A stretch of 36,778 nucleotides of DNA from Arthrobacter sp. Soil736 (GCF_001428005.1 NZ_LMSB01000033.1:5753-42530), one strand, 5' to 3'; shown: positions 24,175-32,714, counted from the first letter of the stretch. Made by a program: numbers and translations. The notes: generated by a model from the sequence alone, not told the origin.

Positions 24175-24894
24175 ATGCCGAACATGAACAGCGGCCTGAG
24201 GCTTGCCTACGCAACGTCCCAGCAATTCTCACCGGGTGGAGGAATCCATGTGTCCTACACGTACGTGATCGCGAAGGTCGCCAACCTTGGGTACGACAAG
24301 AAGGTTTTCCTGCACTACCGTGAGGGATTTGGTCCGTGGAAACAACGCCAGATGTCCTGGATTGAGTGGCAGGGGGACCACGACATTTTCTCGACGGGCG
24401 CGCCGAATGACTCCCCTCCCAGCGCCGCTGAATTCGCGCTCTCTTACACTGTGAACGGGCAAACCTATTGGGATAGCCAATATGGGCAGAACTACCAGAC
24501 GCCTCCACTCACCACCGTTACTGGTGGGAATATCGCGCTCTTCGGAGCCACCACCAGGTTCGCCGGGCTGGGGCCCACCCAGCGGGATGTGGCGGGCGAT
24601 ATTTATGTCAACAATCTGTCCCCGCAGAAAGACGTGGGCATCAGGATGTCAACGGATGGTGGAAGTGTGTGGCATGACGTAGCGGCTCATTACGTAGGGA
24701 CCTCCACCGAGGCCGCGTACGCCAATCAAGGGATAGCCGAGAAATGGCAGTTCATATCCCCTGCCTTCGTGAGTTCTCAACCCCTGAGACTTGCAGCGTA
24801 CTATCGGGATCTGACTTCGGGTGACACCTACTGGGACAACAACTTCGGAAACGACTACTTGCTCAGTCCCCAACCCAACTCCAGGGTCCGATGA
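24175..24894 (+). CDS. Tandem CBM21-like carbohydrate-binding protein
   Basis: A 239-residue protein with two copies of a CBM21-like module and no catalytic domain. Copy one (about 25-115) has IAKVANLGYDKKVFLHYREG and ends QTYWDSQYGQNYQ; copy two (about 140-235) has VNNLSPQKDVGIRMSTDGG and ends DTYWDNNFGNDYL. The closing WDNNxGxDY pattern is the hallmark of CBM21 (starch/glycogen-binding, also in protein phosphatase 1 glycogen-targeting subunits). No signal peptide is evident, so it may act in the cytoplasm, perhaps on glycogen. The start ATG follows GAGGAGCAATAGCC. CBM21 is mainly known from eukaryotes; a free double module in an actinobacterium is unusual. Function unproven. Confidence 0.65.
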   Translation: MPNMNSGLRLAYATSQQFSPGGGIHVSYTYVIAKVANLGYDKKVFLHYREGFGPWKQRQMSWIEWQGDHDIFSTGAPNDSPPSAAEFALSYTVNGQTYWDSQYGQNYQTPPLTTVTGGNIALFGATTRFAGLGPTQRDVAGDIYVNNLSPQKDVGIRMSTDGGSVWHDVAAHYVGTSTEAAYANQGIAEKWQFISPAFVSSQPLRLAAYYRDLTSGDTYWDNNFGNDYLLSPQPNSRVR

Positions 24895-24949
24895 GGCCTT
24901 GACACCCGGTAGCCGGCGTTCGCCCATTTTTCGGACGCTGCAATCCGCT

Positions 24950-25132
24950 TCACCTTGCGTGCGTGCCGCGCGTGGTGGTGATGAGCGGGAAGCGCTGGGA
25001 GAGGTCATAGCGGATGTGGCGACCGAAGACGCCGAACGTGCGGGTGCCGGCGCCGGTGCCAGTCCTGTCGGAGCGGGCGACGCCTGTGCCCGGGATGTCA
25101 GCGAGGAGGTCCTCGTACGGGGTGGGGATCAT
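24950..25132 (-). pseudogene. thyA: Thymidylate synthase, N-terminal fragment
   Basis: Sixty residues from ATG 25132 (after AAAGGAACC) match the start of Thy[11 protein letters not shown], the phosphate-binding SDRTGTG, then [21 protein letters not shown] few extra residues (AGTRTFG) follow DRTGTG, and the usual TTKR is TTTR. The catalytic Cys domain is absent. A scrap of a core gene with its own ribosome site kept. Confidence 0.75.
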
Positions 25133-25214
25133 GGTTCCTTTTCTTTCGTAGCGCTGGTTTTAGAGGTGTGGGTCAGCGCATCATGCAGCCGCGGCGCGGC
25201 ATGACCTGGGTCCG

Positions 25215-25721
25215 GTGGGTGATGCAGCAGAAGCTGTCGCCGAGGCTGCCAGCACACTCAAGCAGTTCGCCGATCGACTAGACGCGACCTTCCTCTACGC
25301 CGGCATCGACCTGCCCACCACGGACCTGTTCGCCGGGGACATGGGGAGGCAGATCAAGGCCAGGATGATCATGCACCAGACGCGTCCCTACGGGATCAGC
25401 TCCAAGACAGACCGCGAGGCCTGGGCCGAGCTCGTCCTCGGCGTCGAGGACCTCCTCCCGCTTGCCGAGCACGAACCCGAATCCCTCGCCGAGGAAGCCG
25501 CTTACCTCTGGGACCGCACCGGCGGGAGCATCGGCGGCCTCCGCGCCCTCTTGTCGGACGCGGCCATCGGGGCCATCATCGACGGCACCGAGAAGATCGA
25601 CCGGGCCCGACTCGAGGCCACCACCACCGACGACGCCGCCGCCGCCGCCGAAGAACACCACCACACCCATGCAGCCCACTCGGCCGGGACACGCGAGCAC
25701 GGGCTGAAGCGGGCCCAGTGA
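25215..25721 (+). pseudogene. TniB-type transposition ATPase, C-terminal fragment
   Basis: About 168 residues match the C-terminal half of TniB/TnsC-like AAA proteins: LDATFLYAGIDLPTTDLF (strand and sensor region), GDMGRQIKARMI, YLWDRTGGSIGGLRALL. The Walker A and B parts that should precede are missing; the upstream DNA is the thyA fragment. The stop overlaps a GTG that begins a TniQ-like frame, the usual order in Tn5053/Tn402-type transposons. Confidence 0.65.
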
Positions 25722-25912
25722 CGATCCAGCCGCTCCCCGTCGCCACCAGGATCTTCGGCCCACGGATGGACGAAATCCCTGACCGGCGCCCGTGCTCACA
25801 GGACTGGAGGTACCAAAGGGATTACCCCCATCAATCGAAATGGGCGATAGCGGCAAATCTAACCGTGAACGAGTTGCAGCCGGCGAGTGGGACGACGCTG
25901 AACAGCGCTTAA
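25718..25912 (+). pseudogene. TniQ-like N-terminal fragment
   Basis: A frame starting at GTG 25718, overlapping the TniB stop, begins IQPLPVATRIF, like the start of TniQ proteins. After about 15 residues similarity is lost and the rest is unrelated. Support comes mostly from its position behind TniB. Confidence 0.35.
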
Positions 25913-26024
25913 TCCCCCTCGTTCAGACAAGGTTTCAGGAGGCCGTAAGCAGGGATGTACAGTTCGTGCCCTTGGTGGGCGAGGCAAGTTCGGCAACAGA
26001 GCCAGAGCAAAGGCTCAGACCCAG

Positions 26025-26291
26025 CTACGGAACGTTGAAGAAGCCCTTCGGGTCGTCGGCGCCCAGTAGGTCGTGATGGAACGGGATGGCGTCCACTGGC
26101 CGGGTGTCCACAAACAGGACCGCCACCCCACGTGAGTGCACGACTGTGTACCGGGTGGCCTCCTCCACCCAGGAATGGATCCCGGTGCAATCCTCGACGA
26201 AGAAGCCGTCGCCGATCAGTCCCCGTTCCTGAAGCAGGTCATAGACAACATTCCAGGCGAGATCCATCAGTTCACGGGTCGCCGCCTCCAC
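26025..26291 (-). CDS. Hypothetical protein, 88 aa
   Basis: A frame with normal protein-like composition: a helical start (ATRELMDLAWNVVYDLLQER), then beta-like GDGFFVEDCTGIHSW and VVHSRGVAVLFVDTRP. Family not recognised. It may be a fragment; no ribosome site is clear before the ATG at 26291. It lies inside the transposon-remnant area. Confidence 0.4.
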   Translation of the reverse strand: MEAATRELMDLAWNVVYDLLQERGLIGDGFFVEDCTGIHSWVEEATRYTVVHSRGVAVLFVDTRPVDAIPFHHDLLGADDPKGFFNVP

Positions 26292-26483
26292 CGGTGATCA
26301 ATTTCCGGCAGTTCCCTCAATCGCTCCTCTACAGCTACGGATGACCGTTGCCGTCCCGTCCTGAATGCGTACCTCCGACCCTTAGGACAAAGTGATAGGG
26401 TTGTTATGTTCAATGACGAATATTGTCAATCACCCGGGGCGTGATGCGTTCCTAGTCTTTTTCGCGGGGTCTGATCACAAACA

Positions 26484-26714
26484 ATGGCCGGTTACTTCGA
26501 ACTCATAAACGCCCCGGAGGGCGGATATCAACTAAGGCTTCGTGGCGGTAACGGAGAAATTATCGCCTTGTCCGTGAGATATCCGACGAAACAGGCCGCG
26601 GCGGCGGGAGTTTCTCAGACACGCGAGGTTGCCGCGAGCGGCCTCATCCGGGATCTAAGCAGTGAGCTGGAAAGCAATTCCCTGCCGGAAGCAGCTGATG
26701 AGACGCGCAACTAA
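26484..26714 (+). CDS. DUF1508 (YegP-type) small protein
   Basis: A 76-residue protein with one DUF1508 module: GYFELINAPEGGYQLRLRGG, then NGEIIALSVRYPTKQAAAAG, the family pattern of FxL, a FRLKAxNGExI-like strand, and a segment of alternating Ala. YegP-like proteins are small, soluble and of unknown function. Complete in length for a single-module member with a polar tail. Confidence 0.7.
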   Translation: MAGYFELINAPEGGYQLRLRGGNGEIIALSVRYPTKQAAAAGVSQTREVAASGLIRDLSSELESNSLPEAADETRN

Positions 26715-26862
26715 GCGATTTCGGACGTTCTGCCCTTGCCGACGCATTGGATTGACGTCGCCGATATAAGTGAAGGCCCGGCCAACCACGATCCAAGGCC
26801 GCGCGGCCGTTCTGATCCGTCGTCGAAACCCTCGCGTATCCCAAAGGCAGTCCCACGGCCAC
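26700..26862 (-). pseudogene. Serine resolvase remnant
   Basis: The minus-strand frame contains LGYARVSTTDQN, the N-terminal motif of serine recombinases, with the catalytic Ser of RVST. After about 15 residues the protein is garbled by frameshifts; RRRQSNASARAERP resembles the following DRQSGA...RP part. It runs into the end of the DUF1508 gene. Likely left from the same Tni-type element. Confidence 0.6.
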
Positions 26863-26932
26863 AGGCTGGAGCGGGGTGTGTCAGCATTCCGGACGCTTCC
26901 TGAGTCGGTCCCCCACGTTCTACTGTTGCCGT

Positions 26933-27175
26933 ATGGCTCGAATGACACCCCAGGAAGCGACGGCAGTGAATATATTGCTGGGATACTTCGCGGGCAGGCC
27001 CGAGCTACCGCCGGCGGAAATTGTGCGGTCCCTTGAGATCCTCGCAAATCGGGCGCACAACCGCCTGCAGGGTGGTTGGGACGAGGTCGCAGTGCGTCGC
27101 CAATGGCCATATGCCTACGAAGATCAGGCCCGAGAACAAGAAGGTGCAGACGAGCCTTCAGAAGACGAAACCTGA
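26933..27175 (+). CDS. Small hypothetical protein, 80 aa
   Basis: From ATG 26933 the product reads MARMTPQEATAVNILLGYFA, then PPAEIVRSLEILANRAHNRL, with an acidic tail ending DEPSEDET. It is a helical, soluble small protein of a kind I associate with Micrococcaceae genomes; function unknown. The frame extends upstream, but the earlier part is less protein-like. No clear ribosome site. Confidence 0.5.
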   Translation: MARMTPQEATAVNILLGYFAGRPELPPAEIVRSLEILANRAHNRLQGGWDEVAVRRQWPYAYEDQAREQEGADEPSEDET

Positions 27176-27351
27176 GGTTCAGAACCCCGCGCGGATTCAT
27201 GTTCCCCGATTTGCTGTGGGTTGCTGGAGCGGGTTCGGTCCTTTCCGATGGGCTCCTGTCGCCCAGGCAAGCGCTCCTCGTGCTTGTTACAGTTAACGTT
27301 GCCTAGATGGGTAGTCCTCCCGCGTTCTCGCTGCGGCGCCGGGCATGCCAG

Positions 27352-27831
27352 CTACGGGAGATGCTTGTCGGGCTCGCGGGAGTTGAATCCAGGGACGGAG
27401 CGATCCCCGTAGTTGAGGCCAACCGATCGCCCCTTCGCGAAGTGGGCGTTGGCGATTTCGCTGAGCTCCCGGCTGCTCTTCTCGGGGTAGGTCAGCCGGA
27501 TCCACTCGTAGTCCCATTCCTGCATAGCCCGCACGTGGCGGGCGTGCTTGGTGGCGCGCATCTCGGCCGCGAGCTCGTCACTGACGAGGAGCTTGGGCTC
27601 CGGCGCCCGAACCGGCTTGGCTGGCCGCGGCGTGGGCGGCGGGGCCGGGATTCTGGCGAAGTGGATCAGTGCCACGGTCAGCGCGACCACGCCTAGGGCG
27701 ATCAGGAGAACCCACCAATACTGGATGAGAAGCCCGATTGCGGCGAGGGTGAGGAAAATGCCGAAGGGGCCACACCCGGCGGCGCCGGCGCCCACTGCGG
27801 CCCTGCTGGATCGACGACGCTTGCTAGCCAT
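27352..27831 (-). CDS. Hypothetical membrane protein, 159 aa
   Basis: From ATG 27831: a basic start (MASKRRRSSRAA), then two close hydrophobic segments (FGIFLTLAAIGLLIQYWWVL and ALGVVALTVALIHF) forming a membrane hairpin, a Pro-rich linker (PAPPPTPRPAKP), and a C-terminal soluble part with YEWIRLTYPEKSSRELSEIA. Unrecognised; seems complete. No clear ribosome site. Confidence 0.55.
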   Translation of the reverse strand: MASKRRRSSRAAVGAGAAGCGPFGIFLTLAAIGLLIQYWWVLLIALGVVALTVALIHFARIPAPPPTPRPAKPVRAPEPKLLVSDELAAEMRATKHARHVRAMQEWDYEWIRLTYPEKSSRELSEIANAHFAKGRSVGLNYGDRSVPGFNSREPDKHLP

Positions 27832-28023
27832 ACTGCAGGATCCCACCAAGCAACGACAATTTGTAGGGCAGAAATGCCGCAGGCAAGCCCTTCCCCGAAC
27901 TTAATACCTTTACGCTGCCGGACCAAGCACCTCTGACGGACTAGCCGGCGCAGCCGACCGACTGTAGATACTAAGCCGGACGTATCGGCAAAGCCTCCGA
28001 CAACTCCGGACTGGGCCTGCTGA

Positions 28024-28250
28024 ATGAGCTGGCTGTCATCAGCGAGTCTGGCTTGCCGTCTCAAATACGATCATGGCCTGGAATACAAACCATCCCGGCG
28101 CCTCAGTCTGAAAGCCCATCCGCAGTTCAACGAGAAATGGCTCCAGCAGCAAATCATCAGTGACAGCAGCATTCTGGGCCTGGGCGACCTGGCGGTCAGG
28201 GAAGCGGAGCGCCGGCAGCCAGGATACGGCCGGCTGGACCTTTTACTGAG
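28024..28250 (+). pseudogene. Predicted nuclease (PDDEXK-like) N-terminal fragment
   Basis: The segment HPQFNEKWLQQQIISDSSIL followed by GLGDLAVREAERRQPGYGRLD matches the start of a widespread predicted-nuclease family in which GRLDLLL holds the first catalytic Asp. The expected continuation (YEVEIQLG, ESHIIRTIEYWD) is missing: the frame enters unrelated sequence after LLLSGP. Confidence 0.55.
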
Positions 28251-28925
28251 TGGACCCCGGGAACAAGTCCTGGACACTCACCGACCCCGAAGGCCAGTCC
28301 GTGCTCGGGTTGAGTGGGCGTACCTGGGAGGCTCCTTTTGGGACTGCGCCGCTCACCACGGTCTTGCCGCGAGGCCCAATCCGGGCTGGACGGACTTGTC
28401 GCTGCTTCTCCGGGCCGAGACGTGGGCGCCAATGGCGGCCTGCTTTACGGCATGGCCGCAGGCACCGGAGCGGATACGACGCTCTTCGATCTTCGCTGGG
28501 GTAACGACTACCTGCTGTCCTTCTCGGGCGGGCGGGAGCTGGGTCCGAACAACCAAGTCGATCTGAAGGCTGAAGCAGAACGGTTCGCTGCCAGTCCCCG
28601 ATTCCGCACCCAAATCCTCCCCATCATCCAATCATTGACCGCATCCTCACCTCCTGCCCCGGGTGAGATGACCGCCAGTTGCGTTGGCGCCAGGTTCACG
28701 TACCAGAATCTTGCGGGCGTCACCCGCGAAGAAGCGAAGTCCATCTTCCAAACAGTGTTGGACAAAGGCCGCCCCCTGGGCGCACGCAGCCAGGTGACTG
28801 CCGACTACGAATGCTACGAAGCCAGTTACGCTGAGCGGAACGAAGGCTCACCTGACATGACATGCTGGGCAGTGAACAACGAGGGCCTCCATAGCTACGT
28901 AGTTCTTGAAGCCAATTACCGATAG
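28250..28925 (+). pseudogene. Hypothetical protein, probably frameshifted
   Basis: A first part in one frame (NKSWTLTDPEGQSVLGLSG, RTWEAPFGTAPLTTV) appears to continue in another frame from about 28365 with DVGANGGLLYGMAAGTGADT, LFDLRWGNDYLLSFSGG and a C-terminal domain NQVDLKAEAERFAASPRFRT ... VVLEANYR ending at 28925. Each part looks coding; the join is not certain. No family recognised. The WGNDYLLS string recalls the end of the CBM21-like protein at 24175, but the rest does not match. Confidence 0.4.
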
Positions 28926-29059
28926 TCCTCGGCAGTGCCCATCACTACGACGGCTTTCAGGTTGCCTGGCGGCAACTGGGCCGGGTTGCTCCCCGGCTGT
29001 GATGCGGCTGAGATTGCCGGCACAGGTCCTCGCGCCCGTGCCTGCATAGACTCAGAGTC

Positions 29060-29240
29060 GTGGCCACATATGAACCTGCCGAACTCGCTCGGGAACTCGG
29101 CTATACCGATGAGCATCGACCGGGGAAGGTCGTCCGGGATTATCTTCGTAAGAAATACCCAGACCATCCGAAGTACGCGGTGGGTGCTGGACGAAGCCCA
29201 GGCCGCCGACATTCGCGCCAACGTCCCTCGCAAGCGCTGA
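29060..29240 (+). pseudogene. Small DNA-binding-like protein, frameshifted
   Basis: From ATG 29060: MATYEPAELARELGYTDEHR, then PGKVVRDYLRKKYPDHPK in one frame, continuing RWVLDEAQAADIRANVPRKR to the stop at 29240 in the next. Together they make a compact protein of about 60 residues of a type I associate with Actinobacteria. A short indel near 29170-29180 breaks it. Confidence 0.5.
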
Positions 29241-29247
29241 CTCTTTC

Positions 29248-29424
29248 CTGACGGCCCGGAGAAGTTCCCGCGGTGTTCTGTATGCGATCTCTACGATCGT
29301 GCTGGCCGGACTGGCGGTATACGCCCTGGTCCTCGTCATCGTGTTCCTCCGGCTGCGGATCGCTGAGCTGAAGCAGGCTGGACGGTCCAAGGACGACCCC
29401 TGCGGTGATGACACTGGCAAGTGA
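29248..29424 (+). CDS. Small single-pass membrane protein, start unclear
   Basis: An open frame ends with TGA at 29422-29424, directly followed by the ATG of the next gene. It encodes LTARRSSRGVLYAISTIVL followed by AGLAVYALVLVIVFLRLRIA, a basic start and one membrane helix, then a charged tail ending CGDDTGK. No ATG or GTG is available; CTG 29248 is the only candidate. The start may have been lost by mutation. Confidence 0.35.
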   Translation: MTARRSSRGVLYAISTIVLAGLAVYALVLVIVFLRLRIAELKQAGRSKDDPCGDDTGK

Positions 29425-30182
29425 ATGACCCAGACGAGGCGCATCGCGCCAGATCCTGAATGGGTGCTGATGTACAAGCGTGGCATGGCAACGCAGAAGA
29501 TTGCGTCGGCCGCCGGTGTTGCCGGGTCGGTAGTCCGATACCACCTGGCCATCGCTGCCAAACAAGATCCCGGCATCAGAGAAGAACATAAGGCGGCACT
29601 CCCTGTATCCCCACAGCGTCTGACAGCGGCCGGCCGGTGGAACCTGGAAGACGTCCTCGCCTTCTACAAGACCGAAGGCCGGTTGCCAATCTTCAGCCGC
29701 TCGGCCCGCGAAAAGGCGCGGTGTGGCTGCATCGACGCCGTAAGGACGCAGCGCAGGGCACCCTCTCCCCTGCCTACGCTGACGCCCTGGACGTGATCCC
29801 CGACTGGCGGAAACCATCGACAAAACAGGCTGACGACGAAGCGCGCTGGACGCAGCGCCTTACTGAGGTCGCTGAGTACCGGGCTGCCGGCAACGATTGG
29901 CCCCGGCACAACAAAACCAACGACCCGTTAGAACGAATGCTTGGCGTGTGGCTGCACGTCCAACGCATCAACGACCGCGCCGGCAAGCTGGAACCCGCCA
30001 AGAAAGACCAGCTGGACAAGGTAATCCCGGGGTGGCGGCAGGGCAGGGCCAGGAGAGGTGCTAACAGCCGGATGATCAGGCAGGTCGTCTGCCTTAAAGG
30101 GGGCCAGATGAACCGGTGGTGGGAGGGTCGAAATCGAACAGATCATGAACCTCGCTCCACTCTCTGCCGAGGGGTTCTGTAA
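29425..30182 (+). pseudogene. Helicase-associated-domain protein, frameshifted
   Basis: From ATG 29425: a helix-turn-helix-like start (MYKRGMATQKIASAAGV, VRYHLAIAAKQDPGI), then LTAAGRWNLEDVLAFYKTEG. Near 29720-29735 the frame is lost and the protein continues in the -1 frame with WLHRRRKDAAQGTLSPAYAD, WTQRLTEVAEYRAAGNDWPR, LGVWLHVQRINDRAGKL and LDKVIPGWRQGRARRGANSR. The repeated W-L/x-x-R pattern around GxWLHxQR is typical of helicase-associated domains found as free proteins in Micrococcaceae. Loss of one base in the AAAA or GCGCGG run would explain the shift. Confidence 0.6.
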
Positions 30183-30208
30183 GGCTTTCAGGCATTGCTG
30201 TTCCCACA

Positions 30209-30778
30209 TCAGCAACATAAGCCCCCGGCAATTTGGGGTGACCATTCGGTTGCAGTCACGCTGACGGGTTCGGTGAAGAGATTTTCGGAGAGAGCCAGTA
30301 GTCCATCAGCTACAAGCCGCTCGGTCAGGTGCAGGGCTTCTACCGCGGCCAGCATCTCGCTGCAGACTGTCTTTGTTGCATTCAGCAGCATCTCTTCGGC
30401 GCTGATGCCGGCACCGTAGGAACGGCGCAGCTCATCCTCGTGCAACAGCTGACCGTAAAGCCAGGCACCGGCGACTTCCTTGTTGGTCATGCTCGGTCCG
30501 CTTCGCGGCTCGGTCGGGCGACCTTTCGGGTAGTCGGGGTCGGCAGCCCGGAACTTTGCCCTCAGTCCCTCGATCTCCTTTTCTACGCTGGCGGAGGCCG
30601 CCGCAGCCTCTCCCAGTGCGTTGAGCACTTTGTCGTAATGGACGCCATCGCTGAACAGAAAGACGGGACGCACTCGGGCCGCCGCTGACTCGACCTGCTC
30701 GGTGGGGAGTAAGGGTGCAGGCACCATAGCCACAGCGCGCTCCCCTGTCGCCGCGTTATGAGTGATACGAAAGGACAT
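30209..30778 (-). CDS. Hypothetical protein, 189 aa
   Basis: An intact soluble protein from ATG 30778. The middle holds a predicted coiled or helical stretch (LGEAAAASASVEKEIEGLRA), then GPSMTNKEVAGAWLYGQLLH and an all-helical C-terminus (AVEALHLTERLVADGLLALS). Family not recognised. Its start overlaps the end of a 50-residue upstream frame by 23 bases, so the two are probably translated together. Confidence 0.55.
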   Translation of the reverse strand: MSFRITHNAATGERAVAMVPAPLLPTEQVESAAARVRPVFLFSDGVHYDKVLNALGEAAAASASVEKEIEGLRAKFRAADPDYPKGRPTEPRSGPSMTNKEVAGAWLYGQLLHEDELRRSYGAGISAEEMLLNATKTVCSEMLAAVEALHLTERLVADGLLALSENLFTEPVSVTATEWSPQIAGGLCC

Positions 30779-30908
30779 AGTCCAGGCAGCGTGCTTCTCC
30801 AGAGTGCTCTTTGTCAGCCGCCAAGGAATGCTTCTGGACCAGCCGTGCGCGCAGTACGAACCGGGAGATTGTTCGAAGGGCTGCGGCTTTCCTTGAGTCG
30901 TTTTCCAT
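30756..30908 (-). CDS. Small protein, 50 aa, upstream of and overlapping the next gene
   Basis: ATG 30908 is preceded by CAGGAGAATAC, a strong, well-spaced ribosome site. The product (MENDSRKAAALRTISRFVLR ... LDYVLSYHS) is basic and soluble, and ends with TAA inside the start of the 189-residue gene. Too short for family recognition; the ribosome site and overlap are the evidence. It could be a leader peptide that couples translation. Confidence 0.45.
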   Translation of the reverse strand: MENDSRKAAALRTISRFVLRARLVQKHSLAADKEHSGEARCLDYVLSYHS

Positions 30909-31280
30909 GTATTCTCCTGTCAGCCTCTCTTGTTCTTGCCGCCAGCTGTGAACATCTCTACCCGGGCCACGTGTTCCTCCGTCAGGTCCCTGCCAGGGTC
31001 TGGCTGCTCCAGGTCACCAGCTGGTTGTGTTCATTGGCCGACTTCCTCGGGTCCGGTCCAAGAACATCATCGACACACACAACCGAGTCCCAGTCAGCTT
31101 CCCCGGTGGCTCCATCCTGTACAGCCTCCGGTTCTCCGACGTCGGTTTGGGCGTCGGCACGTCCGCATCAGCCTGCCGGAACACCACGGTGACCCGCAGC
31201 GGACCTCCTGAACGTCACCAGCCCAGACCCAAACGCACCCCAGCTCGTAATTTTGACCGTCAGGCCTCACCAGTGAACGG
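30909..31280. other. Stretch without a supportable gene
   Basis: Open frames on both strands overlap here, but none has a clear ribosome site or a recognisable product. It probably includes the promoter for the leftward pair ending at 30209. Confidence 0.4.
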
Positions 31281-31532
31281 CTACTCACCGTCTGACTCCC
31301 CTTCGTCTATGAGCTCACCGGCGGCGATGCGTTCGGCTGTACGCCGGTAGGCGTCGGCGATGTAGTCTTCGAGATCCTGGAGGCCGATGCGCCAGAGGCC
31401 GCGGCCGCCCACCTGGATGGCGCGCAGCTCTCCGCTGGTGATCAGCCCCCGGATGAGGCTCGACTTCACGTTGAGCTCTTCGGCTGCCTGCTCGACGGTC
31501 AGGAAGCGGCGCTGTGAGGGTTGATCTGTCAC
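31281..31532 (-). CDS. Helix-turn-helix (excisionase/MerR-like) protein
   Basis: An 83-residue protein with one HTH_17 domain: RRFLTVEQAAEELNVKSSLI, then RGLITSGELRAIQVGGRGLW and RIGLQDLEDYIADAY, the standard pattern of excisionase-type winged helix DNA-binding proteins, plus an acidic tail. It binds DNA as a local regulator or a recombination directionality factor. No integrase is adjacent, so a regulatory role is more likely. Confidence 0.75.
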   Translation of the reverse strand: MTDQPSQRRFLTVEQAAEELNVKSSLIRGLITSGELRAIQVGGRGLWRIGLQDLEDYIADAYRRTAERIAAGELIDEGESDGE

Positions 31533-31680
31533 TGCACCATCCTATGGGCGCCAGTCAGTTAGGTCAGGGTTGTGCTCCTGGTCTCATCAGCCAAATCTAG
31601 GAGGCCTTTCAAACCAGTGCGGTGAGATCCTATCTCCCGTACGATGAACGCGTCTTATCACTCTGGTCTTTGGGGGAACC

Positions 31681-32073
31681 TTGAGTTATCCGGAATACCC
31701 GCAGCAGCAACAGCCGCGCGTCTTCGATACTTCGTTCGACTACAAAACCGACACTCCTGCGAGGACCAGGCCTGACGCCGGCCAGGACAGTCAGAAACTG
31801 CGGGCGGACCACGAGCTGCTGTGGACCAAGGAGCTGCGCTCCGGGGCCCTTTTCGCCCCGCGCATTTCATCAGCTGGGCCGAACGAGTACCTCATCTTCA
31901 CCGACGCCTCCGGGGCGAGGCATTGCTACGGCAGCGACGCCATCGCCAGCTCATACACCAGCTGGGCGAGGCCGAATACGAAGCCGAAGTCGAAGGCTCT
32001 GGTTGACGCCCGGCCATCCGGAGCTTTGGATTTGCGGCTTGTTCCGCTCCAGGACACGCCCACTCTCGTCTGA
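31681..32073 (+). CDS. DUF6994-like protein, C-terminally truncated
   Basis: Starts at TTG 31681, after TTTGGGGGAACC. VFDTSFDYKTDTPARTRPDA, LRADHELLWTKELRSGALFA and DAIASSYTSWARP follow the pattern of a family (DUF6994, from memory) in which a FDTSFDxxxDTP start is followed by HxxLWSKxLPxG. Family members are usually about 200 residues or more; here the typical second half is absent after SWARP, so a truncation or frameshift near 31970 is likely. Confidence 0.45.
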   Translation: MSYPEYPQQQQPRVFDTSFDYKTDTPARTRPDAGQDSQKLRADHELLWTKELRSGALFAPRISSAGPNEYLIFTDASGARHCYGSDAIASSYTSWARPNTKPKSKALVDARPSGALDLRLVPLQDTPTLV

Positions 32074-32182
32074 GGGCCTTATGAAAAAGCAGGAGCGCCC
32101 CCTCAAATACGCGTACTCCCCGACCCCCGCAATGAGTGGTGCGAGCCGCGTTCCAAACTTTTGCTCGGCCGGCGGTCCGGAC

Positions 32183-32230
32183 AGACATGAAGGAGGGGCA
32201 ACTCATTTCAGCCGCCCCTCCTTCATGTCT
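32183..32230. terminator. Long inverted repeat, probable bidirectional terminator
   Basis: Arms 32183-32199 and 32214-32230 are perfect 17-base reverse complements separated by 14 bases. It lies between the convergent genes ending at 32073 and 32235. There is no T tract, so a role as an RNA 3' end barrier is likely but not certain. Confidence 0.6.
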
Positions 32231-32234
32231 TGGA

Positions 32235-32423
32235 CTAGACCTTCTGGCCGGTCCTGTCAGGAGCCTTCTCGGGTTCCTTGACTGTGAACTCCCTGCGGCG
32301 CCATGGGAAGGCCCAGAACTTGAAGTCCTTCGCTTTCACCCGGCGCTCCAGGCGCTTGTCAGTTTCCCGTGTGGCGTCTTTCCTGGCGTCACGACGGAAC
32401 TCCTTGCCGTACGAACCGCACAT
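32235..32423 (-). CDS. Small basic hypothetical protein, 62 aa
   Basis: ATG 32423 is preceded by TTTTAGGAGGTCAGTG, a near-perfect ribosome site; the open frame upstream is therefore not used. The product (MCGSYGKEFRRDARKDATRE, KRLERRVKAKDFKFWAFPWR) is strongly charged with a Trp/Phe-rich patch. I associate this type with Micrococcaceae; function unknown. Confidence 0.7.
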   Translation of the reverse strand: MCGSYGKEFRRDARKDATRETDKRLERRVKAKDFKFWAFPWRRREFTVKEPEKAPDRTGQKV

Positions 32424-32714
32424 CACTGACCTCCTAAAACGGTGCCCTCTAATCGTCCTCCGATAGGTCGCCCCGGTCGAGAGCCGGGCGATCCTTTCAT
32501 GGTCCCTCGGAGCTGATCCGCGGCCGAACATGGTGCGTCCCTGTTCAGTCGGACGGCGTGCTTCGATGGTCCCCTGACGGCCCCACCAGTAGAAGCCGTG
32601 CAGGACCTGGCAAGTACTTCGTATGCCATCGGCGGTCAGCTGTAGTCGTGCCGGAGGACGGCACGGAGCCGGGCGGAGCGGGAGCCGATCCGGTTAGTCT
32701 GGCCAGCCTGGTGC
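32424..32714. other. Intergenic stretch, no gene seen
   Basis: Contains the ribosome site and presumably the promoter of the leftward 62-residue gene. No coding signal is convincing up to the ftsW fragment. Confidence 0.4.

Noticed and set aside
28250..28530. Possible third CBM21 module because of the string WGNDYLLS
   Set aside because: Only the end resembles CBM21; the preceding 80 residues lack the strand pattern and Trp positions.
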